Assembly (NCBI GenBank): GCA_025758045.1
Contig: CP107208.1
Location: 1,798,001-1,862,000, forward strand
Direction of reading: 5' to 3'
DNA from: Oscillospiraceae bacterium
GTDB taxonomy: Bacteria > Bacillota > Clostridia > Oscillospirales > Ruminococcaceae
Length of the DNA: 64,000 nucleotides
Numbering within the stretch: the stretch's first letter is position 1; every line of letters starts with the position of its first letter. The notes below the pieces were generated by a model that ran no database searches, had not been told where the DNA came from, and saw only the letters and a list, made by a program, of their open reading frames with translations. The position numbers and the translations under genes are program-made. Of this stretch, positions 16,659 to 24,739 are shown piece by piece.

Positions 16659-16734
16659 GCGGCCGTAGCTCATCTGGTAGAGCGCCACCTTGCCAAGGTG
16701 GAGGTAGCGAGTTCGAGCCTCGTCGGCCGCTCCA
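16659..16734 (+). tRNA. tRNA-Gly (anticodon GCC), copy 1
   Basis: Acceptor GCGGCCG pairs with CGGCCGC, discriminator T, encoded CCA. Anticodon loop TTGCCAA. No separate promoter is visible; it lies after the terminator at 16622-16656. A hairpin with GCCCCCGG/CCGGGGGC (16741-16782) terminates it. Confidence 0.96.
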
Positions 16735-16868
16735 AATAAAGCCCCCGGTTGAAACGTAAGTTTCAGCCGGGGGCTTTTCTCGTTATACACGAAAATTCCG
16801 GCAAAGGTTACACTCCCCTTGCCGTTTATATAAATCTTACATTATATTAAAGAAAGAAGGTCATTCCC

Positions 16869-17873
16869 ATGAGCATCATTATCGGCATCGATCACGGTTA
16901 CTACGCTATCAAGACAGCGCACTGCTCGTTCCCGGCAGGACTTACAAGCTACGGAGAACACGAACCCTACACCCGGCAAGGTCTTTTGGAACTTGCCGGG
17001 TGCTTTTTTGTTTGTGGCACCGGGCGGCAGCCTATCCAGCGGGATAAGACTACGAACGACAACTATTACCTGCTGACGCTGGCGGCCATTGCAAAGGAGA
17101 TTCAGCAGCGCGGCCTGCCGCCCGAATGTTCGGTGCGGATCGCGGCGGGCTTGCCCTTAATCAGCTTTGGCCGAGACAAGCCGAAGTTCCGGGATTACCT
17201 GTTTCGCACCCGGTAGCCTGTACATTATAGATTCGAGGGTGTGGAGTACAGCATCACCATCGAGGAAGTTGCCATCTTCCCCCAAGGCCTTATGACTGAA
17301 ACCGGGCTATTGCAGGACGAACCGTCCATGCTCCTCATGGACTTGGGTGGCTGGACGGTGGACTTCATGCGCATCGACAACGCCATCCCGGTGGCCGACA
17401 CCGCGCACAGCTTGGAACTCGGCATGATCCGCTGCGTGGACGACATTCGGGAGCAGGTGCGCCGGGAAACCGGGCTGTCCCTTACGGATGCCCAAATTGA
17501 GAACATGCTGGCGGGCCAGCCCTGCACGGTCAGCGAAGCAGTGCGCGACACTGTGAACAAGCAGGGCCGCAAATACACCGAGCATCTGCTGTCCGCCACC
17601 ATGGAAGCGGGCTTCGACTTACACGCTATGGAAATTGTAAAAAACGAACGCAACAAAAATGCGGCACAATACTTTAGGCCGCAGACAACACAGCGAGATG
17701 AATTCTATAACTTCTTTTTCAAGGTCTGCCGTAAGTACAACATCGACTGGGCAACTGCCACACCGAAAGAACGAGCTTTTGCGGAAGAGGTCACCCGCGT
17801 AACCTACGAGCACCATGTGGCGGCCACAGAGGGCCGTTCGCTGGCTACGGTTCGTGCTGCGTTTGAAGCATAA
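16869..17873 (+). pseudogene. ParM/StbA-like plasmid-segregation actin, interrupted by an in-frame TAG
   Basis: Two same-frame pieces are separated only by TAG at 17214-17216. The first has the actin phosphate-1 motif IGIDHGYYAIKTA and GTGRQPIQRDKTTNDNYYLLT. The second begins PVHYRFEGVEYSITIEEVAIFPQG and has the phosphate-2 motif DLGGWTVDF. Read through, the protein would be 334 residues, a normal length for plasmid ParM-like ATPases. The family usually has Gln-Pro at this spot, so CAG to TAG is the simplest explanation. The second piece could in theory start at GTG 17241. No parR-like partner is adjacent. Most likely a dead partition gene. Confidence 0.75.
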
Positions 17874-18021
17874 CAGAATTTAAACATGAATTTTTGCAGG
17901 GCATGCATGTGCTGTATGGCAGGTGTATGCCCTGTACGCTTCTATGGTGGGTGCCTGAGAAGAAAATTGAACATGCCCTTCAGTATGGATATAACATCAC
18001 AAAAAGCAAATATTCCGTTAA
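17874..18021 (+). other. Remnant stretch after the ParM-like gene
   Basis: No convincing gene. A frame open from 17903 to 18025 would give 40 residues (MHVLYGRCMPCTLLWWVPEK...) without a ribosome site. It may be decayed coding sequence. Confidence 0.3.
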
Positions 18022-18070
18022 ATAAGCCGTGATACCACTATATGTAGTGGTTTTGCGGCTTGATTTTTTT
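18022..18070 (+). terminator. Hairpin terminator overlapping the next promoter
   Basis: AAGCCG/CGGCTT outer pairs and ACCACTA/TAGTGGT inner pairs with a TATG loop, then GATTTTTTT. The final TT of the hairpin tail begins the -35 box of the promoter at 18060. Confidence 0.65.
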
Positions 18071-18089
18071 GTGAATTGCATGATATAAT
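18060..18089 (+). promoter_or_regulatory. Promoter of the two-gene AT-rich cassette
   Basis: TTGATT, 18-bp spacer, TATAAT, about 30 bases upstream of the start region of the first gene. Confidence 0.7.
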
Positions 18090-18119
18090 AAGTACACAAA
18101 ATAATACGGAAGGTTGAAT

Positions 18120-19211
18120 GTGAAGGATATGACAAAAAGCGATTGCGATGGAATGGAAAAGGCACAAAACAAATATGTGAGCTTTTCTTATATAGTCGAC
18201 CGGAGCTGGGTTCCTCCCGCACGTTGCACGATGCATATATTAGAGCGGAAGAATTTGGGAAGTGTACCATCGAGTGATGATGTCCTTGAGGATTTGCAGA
18301 TAACCGAGCTAATTAATTATGTTTATGATTATCAGCGGAGAGGAACGATATCGGTACTGAATTCTATCCACGCGGCATCAAGATTGATTTTGGAATATAT
18401 GGAATCAACTGTGAAGGCATATTCTTATGGAATTCGATGCAATGTCATAGAGCGAGTACGATTTTTCTACCCATGGGTCAGATGCTTTCAATCGGATTCG
18501 GCATTGGAAATTACCTTCTTTGCTCTCGTTGAGTACCGTAACGGCAAGAGAGTCTTTAAAATTTTGAAACTTCTCCCAGATGACTTGTCCTCCGATTCTA
18601 CAATATTCGATTATATTAATCAAAGCTGGAACATTCCAATACCCACAATACATGTAGATACTAAAATATATCGATATTGTCCTGATGGTGAAGAAAAAAT
18701 GATAAGTGATGATTCGAACGAAGTCGTTATTGGATATAACTCTATTTTCGGACTCTTTATTTTCACCAACTTTGGATTACATTTATTACCAGACGAGAAT
18801 GCACAAATCGCAATAATCGGAATGGGCAGATTGGCTGTTTCTGATGATACAAGGAATCGCCGTGTGTTACGAATACTGAGAGAAAAAAGCATCTATGTAT
18901 CAGTGGAAAACACGATATTTGACAATTATTTTTCGCGTTGTCGCAAAGCGTTCCTTGCACTTACTTATATGGAAACTTATCGTGATGTGCTCATTTCGTA
19001 CAGAAACTTATGTAGAAAACGACATTTGACAACAAGTCAAGCGGCGCAAAAGGACGCATTTGAGCATTACATTATCGAGTTTTCAAAGAAAGGAAAAGTG
19101 CGATTGGATTGTGAACTTGAAGAACTCGTCAGGAAGAAAAACTCAAGCGCAATAAAAGATATTATTGCAACGGCTTTTGCAAAGACTGTGTCTGAAGTGA
19201 TTTCTCTGTGA
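18120..19211 (+). CDS. Unrecognised protein, first gene of island cassette
   Basis: I do not recognise this family. About 363 residues, soluble, no signal peptide and no clear membrane helix. The middle third is rich in beta-type segments (SALEITFFALVEYRNGKRVFKILKLLPDD; IPTIHVDTKIYRYCPDG, each part of a longer run). A central hydrophobic turn reads GYNSIFGLFIFTNFGLHLLP, and the last 100 residues are basic and helical. The start is uncertain: GGAAGG at 18108-18113 best serves GTG 18120; TTG 18114 and ATG 18129 are in frame. AT-rich against a GC-rich chromosome, with its own promoter and 41 bases from the DUF2971 gene. Position beside a mobile relic makes phage defence a reasonable but untested idea. 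Confidence 0.75.
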   Translation: MKDMTKSDCDGMEKAQNKYVSFSYIVDRSWVPPARCTMHILERKNLGSVPSSDDVLEDLQITELINYVYDYQRRGTISVLNSIHAASRLILEYMESTVKAYSYGIRCNVIERVRFFYPWVRCFQSDSALEITFFALVEYRNGKRVFKILKLLPDDLSSDSTIFDYINQSWNIPIPTIHVDTKIYRYCPDGEEKMISDDSNEVVIGYNSIFGLFIFTNFGLHLLPDENAQIAIIGMGRLAVSDDTRNRRVLRILREKSIYVSVENTIFDNYFSRCRKAFLALTYMETYRDVLISYRNLCRKRHLTTSQAAQKDAFEHYIIEFSKKGKVRLDCELEELVRKKNSSAIKDIIATAFAKTVSEVISL

Positions 19212-19252
19212 GGAATATCTATCTCATATATAAGGATGGGGATGAGTAATAA

Positions 19253-20020
19253 ATGGATGGTACCGAACCATTGCCTAAATTGCTGTACAAATACTTAAAC
19301 GTAGCAGATATTGAACATCTTATTTGGCTACATGACATTATAGTAAATCATCACATATACTTTCCTAAGTATGATAACTTGAATGACCCACTGGAAGGGG
19401 CGGCAATCGATATACATATTAGTGGCTATGCCGGGCACAGTATCTTTCTTCTGTCTGATGTGGAAGACCCTGTTGTTGCGTCTTATAAGGAAAGTTACAG
19501 AATATTATCGTTGTCAAAGAGCCCAATTAATCCACAACTATGGGCACATTATGGTGGAAACTATACGGGAATTTGCCTTTGCTTTTCTACCGAGGGAAAC
19601 TTCTCAGCGGCGCAGAAGGTGAATTATTTTGAAGAAAAACCACTTCGTGATATAGATGATCGAGATGACTTCGATGATTTCAGAATAGATGAGCTTGTTT
19701 GTGAAAGCCTCTTGATGAAACAAAGCGGTTGGAGCTATGAAGAGGAGTGGCGCATTTTACAAAAAGACATCAATGAATTTTTTACGTTTGAACCCAAAGA
19801 GCTTGTAGGTGTAATCGTAGGGCATAAAATGCCAAAGGAAATACAGTCAATTATTAGAGGTTGGCTTCCCACAGATGTGAAAGGAATGAAAATTTGGCCA
19901 GGAGTTAGATCGTTTAAAATGAAATTAACCGATATAGATTATGAAAAAGATGAAATGACAGGTGATGGATCAGAAGTACCTGAAATTGCAAATTTTGAAG
20001 AATATCTTTTAAGCAAATAG
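19253..20020 (+). CDS. DUF2971 domain protein, second gene of island cassette
   Basis: 255 residues. It has the DUF2971 layout: an N-terminal LLYKYLN...YFPKYDNLNDPLEG, the central SLSKSPINPQLWAHYGGNYTGICLCF (here split for length), and WSYEEEWRIL near residue 162, then GVIVGHKM. Molecular function of the domain is unknown. The gene follows the unknown gene by 41 bases in the same direction with the same AT-rich composition, so the two are probably one transcript and one system. No signal peptide or membrane helix. The start ATG has only a weak AGGATGGGGATGAG region upstream, which may mean translation tied to the first gene. Confidence 0.85.
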   Translation: MDGTEPLPKLLYKYLNVADIEHLIWLHDIIVNHHIYFPKYDNLNDPLEGAAIDIHISGYAGHSIFLLSDVEDPVVASYKESYRILSLSKSPINPQLWAHYGGNYTGICLCFSTEGNFSAAQKVNYFEEKPLRDIDDRDDFDDFRIDELVCESLLMKQSGWSYEEEWRILQKDINEFFTFEPKELVGVIVGHKMPKEIQSIIRGWLPTDVKGMKIWPGVRSFKMKLTDIDYEKDEMTGDGSEVPEIANFEEYLLSK

Positions 20021-20083
20021 CACTTCTATCATTTCTATAAAGGGTAAGTGCATAAAACAGGCGACATTATCTCCGTGTCGTCC

Positions 20084-20142
20084 GTTAGAGCACCTGACTG
20101 TTAATCAGGGTGTCGTCCGTTCAAGTCGGACTGGGGCAGCCA
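20084..20142 (+). pseudogene. 5'-truncated tRNA-Asn copy
   Basis: Matches 16561-16619. It lacks the first 18 bases of tRNA-Asn (acceptor strand and half the D-arm) and cannot fold as a tRNA. The word GTGTCGTCCGTT, which belongs to the T-arm region of tRNA-Asn (16587-16598), also stands directly at the left junction (20075-20086). Confidence 0.85.
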
Positions 20143-20181
20143 ACAAAAAAATCACCGAACAATCTTCGGTGATTTTTTTAT

Positions 20182-20257
20182 GCGGCCGTAGCTCATCTGG
20201 TAGAGCGCCACCTTGCCAAGGTGGAGGTAGCGAGTTCGAGCCTCGTCGGCCGCTCCA
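20182..20257 (+). tRNA. tRNA-Gly (anticodon GCC), copy 2
   Basis: Identical to copy 1 at 16659-16734, including CCA. It is complete but has no visible promoter: the truncated tRNA-Asn and a terminator precede it. Its own downstream terminator (GAGAGCCGGTTGAAA...TTTCAACCGGCTCTC, 20268-20304) differs from that of copy 1. Confidence 0.93.
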
Positions 20258-20397
20258 AAGGTAACGGGAGAGCCGGTTGAAACAAACGTTTCAACCGGCT
20301 CTCCCGCCTTTTGTTTTATAATTCGGCACGCAGCGGATGCTGTTATCAGCATCAAAAATCAATTTCAGCGATGAGGCGGCATAACCGTTTCATAACA

Positions 20398-20517
20398 TCA
20401 GAATCTGTCATAGGATAAATCATTGCTCTCACAACATCTTTTTATCATAGCTTCGTTGAGTTCTTGCATTCGCTGCAACAGGGCGCGCTGACGCAGCAAT
20501 TCCTGCAGGATGTCCAT
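20398..20517 (-). CDS. Small 39-residue helical protein
   Basis: ATG at 20517 behind GAGGTG reads MDILQELLRQRALLQRMQEL and ends in SNDLSYDRF. Leucine- and glutamine-rich, probably one amphipathic helix. Below usual gene-finder length. No family recognised. The surrounding 20305-20397 and 20518-20676 show nothing else certain. Confidence 0.35.
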   Translation of the reverse strand: MDILQELLRQRALLQRMQELNEAMIKRCCESNDLSYDRF

Positions 20518-20676
20518 AGATCAGCACCTCTCTGTAAGAAGAATATATTCTGTATATTGTGCGGATGGTAAACTGATATTATAATACGGCGTTCGTGATT
20601 GCCAATGGCAACTTTTGGTCGATTTTATCCTGTACGGTATAAAATCTGCAAAATGTTGTGCGTACATCCATCCTCT

Positions 20677-21300
20677 CTATACCGTAAACCCATCCAACAA
20701 TACCTGCACAGGGCTGTACCGGTCATACAGTAAATCTTCGGCAGTGGGCGGCTCACGCAGGGGCGCGTGGGGGGCCAGCGGCAGGCGCAGGGCGGCGGCA
20801 AAATGTGGGGGATGGGCTGCGTCCGCGCTGCGCCCATGCACGGGGGAACAAGTGGCCAGGCAGAGACCGCCTGTAAGCGCGGCTGCGCGGCGCAGCAAGG
20901 GCAGGGTGTCGGCGGGCATCCCGGAGGCGGAAACCGCGCGGAACACCGCCACCGCCGCCCCTGCGCCCGGCTGCAGCGTGACCGCGGCCCACCCGGCGGG
21001 CAGCACGCACCGCAGCACGCACAGCACCGCCGCCTGCCACAAATTGCGGGGCAGTGCCACGGGCAGCGGGGCAGGGGAGGGCATCACGTACAGCCAGCCC
21101 GGCCGCCGCCGCACGGCCTCGCTGGCGGCGGTACACAGGACGGCTGTCTCGGCGCTCAGGTCCAGCGCACGGTGCGTGGGCGGTGCAGCAAGGGCCTCCG
21201 CCAGCATCAGCAGCCGCAGCTGGGGCTGCACATCCGCCCCGGCTGCGGCCATGCCCGACAGGCGCAGGCGGCGAGGATCGTCGAAAACCTGCATTGTCAC
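20677..21300 (-). CDS. Hypothetical protein, possible degenerate histidine-kinase-like ATPase domain
   Basis: 207 residues, alanine- and proline-rich, very GC-rich, with good ribosome site AGAGGGGGAG before the ATG at 21300. The order of segments (LPRNLWQAAVLCVLRCVLPAG, then a beta strand, then SGMPADTLPLLRRAAALTGGLCLA) recalls the N-box/G-box layout of GHKL ATPases, but the Asn and Gly residues that bind ATP are missing. No receiver or kinase partner is nearby. An overlapping plus-strand frame exists but lacks a ribosome site. Function unknown. Confidence 0.55.
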   Translation of the reverse strand: MTMQVFDDPRRLRLSGMAAAGADVQPQLRLLMLAEALAAPPTHRALDLSAETAVLCTAASEAVRRRPGWLYVMPSPAPLPVALPRNLWQAAVLCVLRCVLPAGWAAVTLQPGAGAAVAVFRAVSASGMPADTLPLLRRAAALTGGLCLATCSPVHGRSADAAHPPHFAAALRLPLAPHAPLREPPTAEDLLYDRYSPVQVLLDGFTV

Positions 21301-21429
21301 TCCCCCTCTCGTGGTGCCAAGTCCCTGTTAGTCTGTGCAAAACTGCCCGGCGGAGGAGTGGGAAATGGTTCCAGACAAAAAAAATCATGATTTTTTTGAA
21401 AAAATCCTGTTAAATGAATAACAGCCCCC

Positions 21430-21458
21430 TTGCAGATTTCGCAAGAATAGGGTACAAT
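21430..21458 (+). promoter_or_regulatory. gap: Promoter of gap
   Basis: TTGCAG, 17-bp spacer, TACAAT, 67 bases before the ATG. Confidence 0.7.
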
Positions 21459-21524
21459 AGTAGCATACGGCAGAGCGGGTGACCGGGCTGCCGGGTACAA
21501 CAAAAATCTTGGGAGGATTTAACA

Positions 21525-22553
21525 ATGGCTGTTAAAGTTGCTATCAATGGTTTTGGCCGTATCGGCCGTCTGGCTTTCCGTCAGATGTTTGAGGCTGACG
21601 GCTACGAAGTTGTCGCTATCAACGATCTGACCAGCCCCGCTATGCTGGCCCACCTGCTGAAGTATGACACCGCTCAGGGCTCTTTCCTGGGCAAGATCGG
21701 TGAGCACAAGCACACCGTCGAGGCTGGCGAGGACTACATCGTCGTCGACGGCAAGAAGATCACCATCTACGCCATTAAAGATGCTAAGGATTGCCCCTGG
21801 GGCGAGCTGGGCATCGATGTCGTTCTGGAGTGCACCGGTTTCTACACCAGCAAGGACAAGGCTATGGCTCACGTCCAGGCTGGCGCTAAGAAGGTCGTTA
21901 TCTCTGCCCCCGCTGGCAAGGATCTGAAGACCATCGTCTACTCCGTCAACGAGAAGACCCTGACCGCTGAGGATCAGGTCATCTCCGCTGCTTCCTGCAC
22001 CACCAACTGCCTGGCTCCTATGGCCGACACCCTGAACAAGACCTTCCCCATCGTCTCCGGCATCATGACCACCGTTCATGCTTACACCGGCGACCAGATG
22101 ATCCTGGACGGCCCGCAGCGTAAGGGCGACCTGCGCCGCGCTCGTGCTGGTGCTCAGAACATCGTTCCTAACTCCACCGGCGCTGCCAAGGCCATCGGCC
22201 TGGTCATCCCCGAGCTGAACGGCAAGCTGATCGGCTCTGCTCAGCGCGTTCCCGTTCCCACCGGCTCTACCACCATCCTGGTTGCCGTTGTCAAGGGCAA
22301 GGACGTCACCAAGGAAGCCATCAACGCTGCTATGAAGGCTGCTGCCTCCGAGAGCTTCGGCTACAACGAGGATCCGATCGTTTCTTCTGACGTTATCGGC
22401 ATGCGTTACGGCTCTCTGTTCGACGCTACCCAGACCATGGTTGCTAAGATCGACGACGACACCTATCAGGTTCAGGTCGTTTCTTGGTACGACAACGAGA
22501 ACTCCTACACCTCTCAGATGGTCCGCACCATTAAGTACTTCGCTGAGCTGTAA
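21525..22553 (+). CDS. gap: Glyceraldehyde-3-phosphate dehydrogenase, type I
   Basis: Glycolytic enzyme making 1,3-bisphosphoglycerate with NAD. The 342 residues begin with the dinucleotide fold VAINGFGRIGRLAFRQ and contain the catalytic Cys in SAASCTTNCLAP near residue 155. The end is SWYDNENSYTSQMVRTIKYF. Codon choice is strongly biased (GCT, GTT, CGT, AAG), unlike neighbours, as in highly expressed genes. Strong GGGAGG ribosome site. A terminator (GCCCCTTTCGG/CCGGAAGGGGC plus T7) is at 22593-22628. Its last 98 bases are repeated at 24074. Confidence 0.98.
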   Translation: MAVKVAINGFGRIGRLAFRQMFEADGYEVVAINDLTSPAMLAHLLKYDTAQGSFLGKIGEHKHTVEAGEDYIVVDGKKITIYAIKDAKDCPWGELGIDVVLECTGFYTSKDKAMAHVQAGAKKVVISAPAGKDLKTIVYSVNEKTLTAEDQVISAASCTTNCLAPMADTLNKTFPIVSGIMTTVHAYTGDQMILDGPQRKGDLRRARAGAQNIVPNSTGAAKAIGLVIPELNGKLIGSAQRVPVPTGSTTILVAVVKGKDVTKEAINAAMKAAASESFGYNEDPIVSSDVIGMRYGSLFDATQTMVAKIDDDTYQVQVVSWYDNENSYTSQMVRTIKYFAEL

Positions 22554-22592
22554 TCTGCAAGTAGCTTAACTGCGAATTAAATAGCTGAACCC

Positions 22593-22628
22593 CGCCCCTT
22601 TCGGTTTGACCGGAAGGGGCGTTTTTTT
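22593..22628 (+). terminator. gap: gap terminator
   Basis: CGCCCCTTTCGGT and ACCGGAAGGGGCG stem followed by T7. Confidence 0.8.
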
Positions 22629-22762
22629 GCGCGCTGTGTATGACCGGCTTTAGGAAGCAACACCCAAAGATTTTTTGCGCAAACATGCGTAACCGGTTGA
22701 CAATATATGAACAAACTGTTACACTTTTTGTGAACCCTAACAAAAAGAATGGAGGAAACAAA

Positions 22763-23944
22763 ATGCTGGAATCCCTGAAAAAGAAAACCCTGCTCGGCAA
22801 TTTGTGGTGCATCATCGTGCTGGGCATCGTCACGGCCGCCCTCGGCGTGGTGTTTGGCCCCGGCATCGTCAAGATGCTGGCCGGCCCCGCCTACTTTGAG
22901 CCGCTGGACGACCACGAGGACATCCTCTCCCTGCAGGGACAATATATCACGATGGACGTCGATACCCTGATCGACTACTACGCCGAAACCGTCAGCAGCG
23001 AGAGCGGCAAGCGCGATGAAGTCTCCGCGCGTGAGTACATTATGCCCATCAACACGCCGGATGCAACCATTTACATCGGTCTGGAAGTGCCCGCGTCCAA
23101 AATCGACGACGCCGAGGCGGTCGTCGACGACACCGCGCGCATGCTGGACGACGAGGATGGCAGCTACGAGTGGGACGGCTCTTACGTGACCGTGCGCGGC
23201 ACCCTGAAGCGGATGGACGATGAGACCAAGCAGTTGTGGGAGGACTACTTCATCGACGCCGGTTTCAGCTATGACGACATCGGTCTGGAGGACGGCTGCA
23301 CCTTCCTGCCGCTGGTGCTGACCGATGACGAGATCGACGGCAGCGATACCTTTGTGCTGGGCTTCATGGGCATTGTGATGCTGCTGGTGCTGGCACTGCT
23401 GATTTGGTTTGTCGTCCGCTCCCTGACGGGCGGCTTCCAGAAGCAGATCCGCCGCTATATCGCTGCCACCGCTGACCCGGAAGGCACCGAGCAGGCGCTC
23501 GACCGTTTCTACGAGGACACGATGCAGGACGGCAAGGTGCGCATGAGCCGCAGCTGGCTGATGTACGTCCACAGCCGCGATTCCTGGGTGCTGGCCGGTG
23601 ACGACGTGGTCTGGGCGTACCAGTACACCGTGCGCCACAAGGCCTACGGAATCCTGACCGTTGGCAAGGAGATGATGGTGCGCGTCTATGGCGCGACCGA
23701 GAAGAACGCCTGCCATGACATCTCCGTCAAGAACGAGGACGAGGCGCAGGAGATTCTGCGCCAGATGCAGAGCACCTATCCCGATGCGATGATCGGCTAC
23801 GACGCTGAGATCGAGAAGCGCTACCACGCGAACCCCGTGACCTTCCATCAGGAGGTCGCCGCCGCGCGCCGTCAGCCCGCCGCTGCCCCCGCAGCCGAGC
23901 CGACCGAGCCCGCGCAGGAGCCGGAGAGCAAGCCGCTGTATTGA
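22763..23944 (+). CDS. Membrane protein of unknown function
   Basis: 393 residues from the ATG at 22763 (GGAGGAAACAAA upstream; the frame is open further but lacks a ribosome site). One membrane helix near residues 13-36 (LWCIIVLGIVTAALGVVFGP), an extracytoplasmic acidic region, a second helix near 206-230 (GFMGIVMLLVLALLIWFVV), and a cytosolic C-terminal part ending in an alanine/proline/glutamate tail. I do not recognise a named family with certainty. It lies between gap and a 98-bp duplicate of the gap 3' end. Confidence 0.8.
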   Translation: MLESLKKKTLLGNLWCIIVLGIVTAALGVVFGPGIVKMLAGPAYFEPLDDHEDILSLQGQYITMDVDTLIDYYAETVSSESGKRDEVSAREYIMPINTPDATIYIGLEVPASKIDDAEAVVDDTARMLDDEDGSYEWDGSYVTVRGTLKRMDDETKQLWEDYFIDAGFSYDDIGLEDGCTFLPLVLTDDEIDGSDTFVLGFMGIVMLLVLALLIWFVVRSLTGGFQKQIRRYIAATADPEGTEQALDRFYEDTMQDGKVRMSRSWLMYVHSRDSWVLAGDDVVWAYQYTVRHKAYGILTVGKEMMVRVYGATEKNACHDISVKNEDEAQEILRQMQSTYPDAMIGYDAEIEKRYHANPVTFHQEVAAARRQPAAAPAAEPTEPAQEPESKPLY

Positions 23945-24073
23945 TTTTGTAAGATAAAGAAATAAAGAAGTTTCCCAACTACGACAATTGTTGTGAAATT
24001 TCGCTACGAAAAAAGAAAGCATACAGCCACCCAAAGAACGAAAAAACAGCTATACAGCGATAATAATTGACGG

Positions 24074-24171
24074 GACACCTATCAGGTTCAGGTCGTTTCT
24101 TGGTACGACAACGAGAACTCCTACACCTCTCAGATGGTCCGCACCATTAAGTACTTCGCTGAGCTGTAATC
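24074..24171 (+). pseudogene. gap: 98-bp duplicate of the gap 3' end
   Basis: Identical to 22458-22555: the last 31 codons of gap, the TAA and two more bases. Nothing before it resembles gap. Downstream there is again a GC hairpin with T5 (24205-24255), similar in plan to the gap terminator. No start codon serves it. Debris of duplication or recombination at this locus. Confidence 0.9.
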
Positions 24172-24501
24172 GAAAGATTTTAGCTGCAAACTGCTGAATC
24201 GTAGGTAAGCACCGCGCCCCTTCCGCTGAAAACAGCGGCGGGGGCGCTTTTTGTTACCAGACGTTTCGTTTCTCATTTCTCACGCTATCTGGCAATGAGA
24301 AACGTTTGAGAAACGTAATGGGCCGCCCCTACATCCACCACGCACCCGGCCAGCCGTAGGGGCGGATTCCATATCCGCCCGCCTTTTGTGTCTTCTTTTG
24401 GCTGGTAGAATATGTTTCATATTTCATTTTGCCCCATGGAGGGGAAAAAAGAAATATGAAATATTGAGATATTAATGGTATAACGTTGATTATTTGAATT
24501 T

Positions 24502-24535
24502 GTTATATCTCACTTCTTGAAAAGTGAGATATAAC
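24502..24535. repeat. Perfect 14-bp inverted repeat
   Basis: GTTATATCTCACTT, 6-base loop, AAGTGAGATATAAC. No T tract follows on the plus strand, so it is not a plain terminator. Confidence 0.7.
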
Positions 24536-24739
24536 AATAGTATAGGCTCACCCTGAGAGGAGCTTATGCTGAATATATGTTACACTATATATCTTTTATA
24601 TGTTTCATTTTTTCTGCCTGAAACATGCAAAAGCTGAAAAAACGCATAGTATCGTATGAATCTCATAATTTCAATATTTCATATTTCATATTTCATTCTG
24701 CCCGGCAGTGGGAAAAATGAAATATGTAATGGGATGCCC

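Larger units (their letters stand above)
16561..16736 (+). repeat. 176-bp direct repeat, left copy (most of tRNA-Asn plus tRNA-Gly)
   Basis: Matches 20084-20259 with one visible difference (ACAGTCTT here, ACAATCTT there). It starts inside the D-arm of tRNA-Asn and ends two bases after the CCA of tRNA-Gly. The two copies bracket a 3.3-kb island. Confidence 0.9.
16737..20083. mobile_element. 3.3-kb genomic island between duplicated tRNA segments
   Basis: Lies between the two 176-bp tRNA repeats. Contents: a plasmid-type ParM-like actin gene with an amber stop, about 245 bases of remnant sequence, and an AT-rich two-gene cassette. No integrase is left, so it cannot move by itself. The plasmid-partition gene suggests an integrated plasmid or conjugative element reduced to its cargo. 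Confidence 0.7.
20084..20259 (+). repeat. 176-bp direct repeat, right copy
   Basis: Partner of 16561-16736. It contains the truncated tRNA-Asn, the inter-tRNA terminator and a complete tRNA-Gly. Confidence 0.9.

Noticed and set aside
17214..17216. TAG as a recoded (pyrrolysine-like) codon
   Set aside because: No other in-frame TAG is used in the window and the gene is a decaying plasmid relic; point mutation is simpler.
20615..21390. Overlapping plus-strand frames opposite the hypothetical at 20677-21300
   Set aside because: No ribosome site; the minus-strand frame has a strong one and ordered hydrophobic segments.
24074..24171. A second gap gene
   Set aside because: Only the last 31 codons are present, without start or upstream coding sequence.
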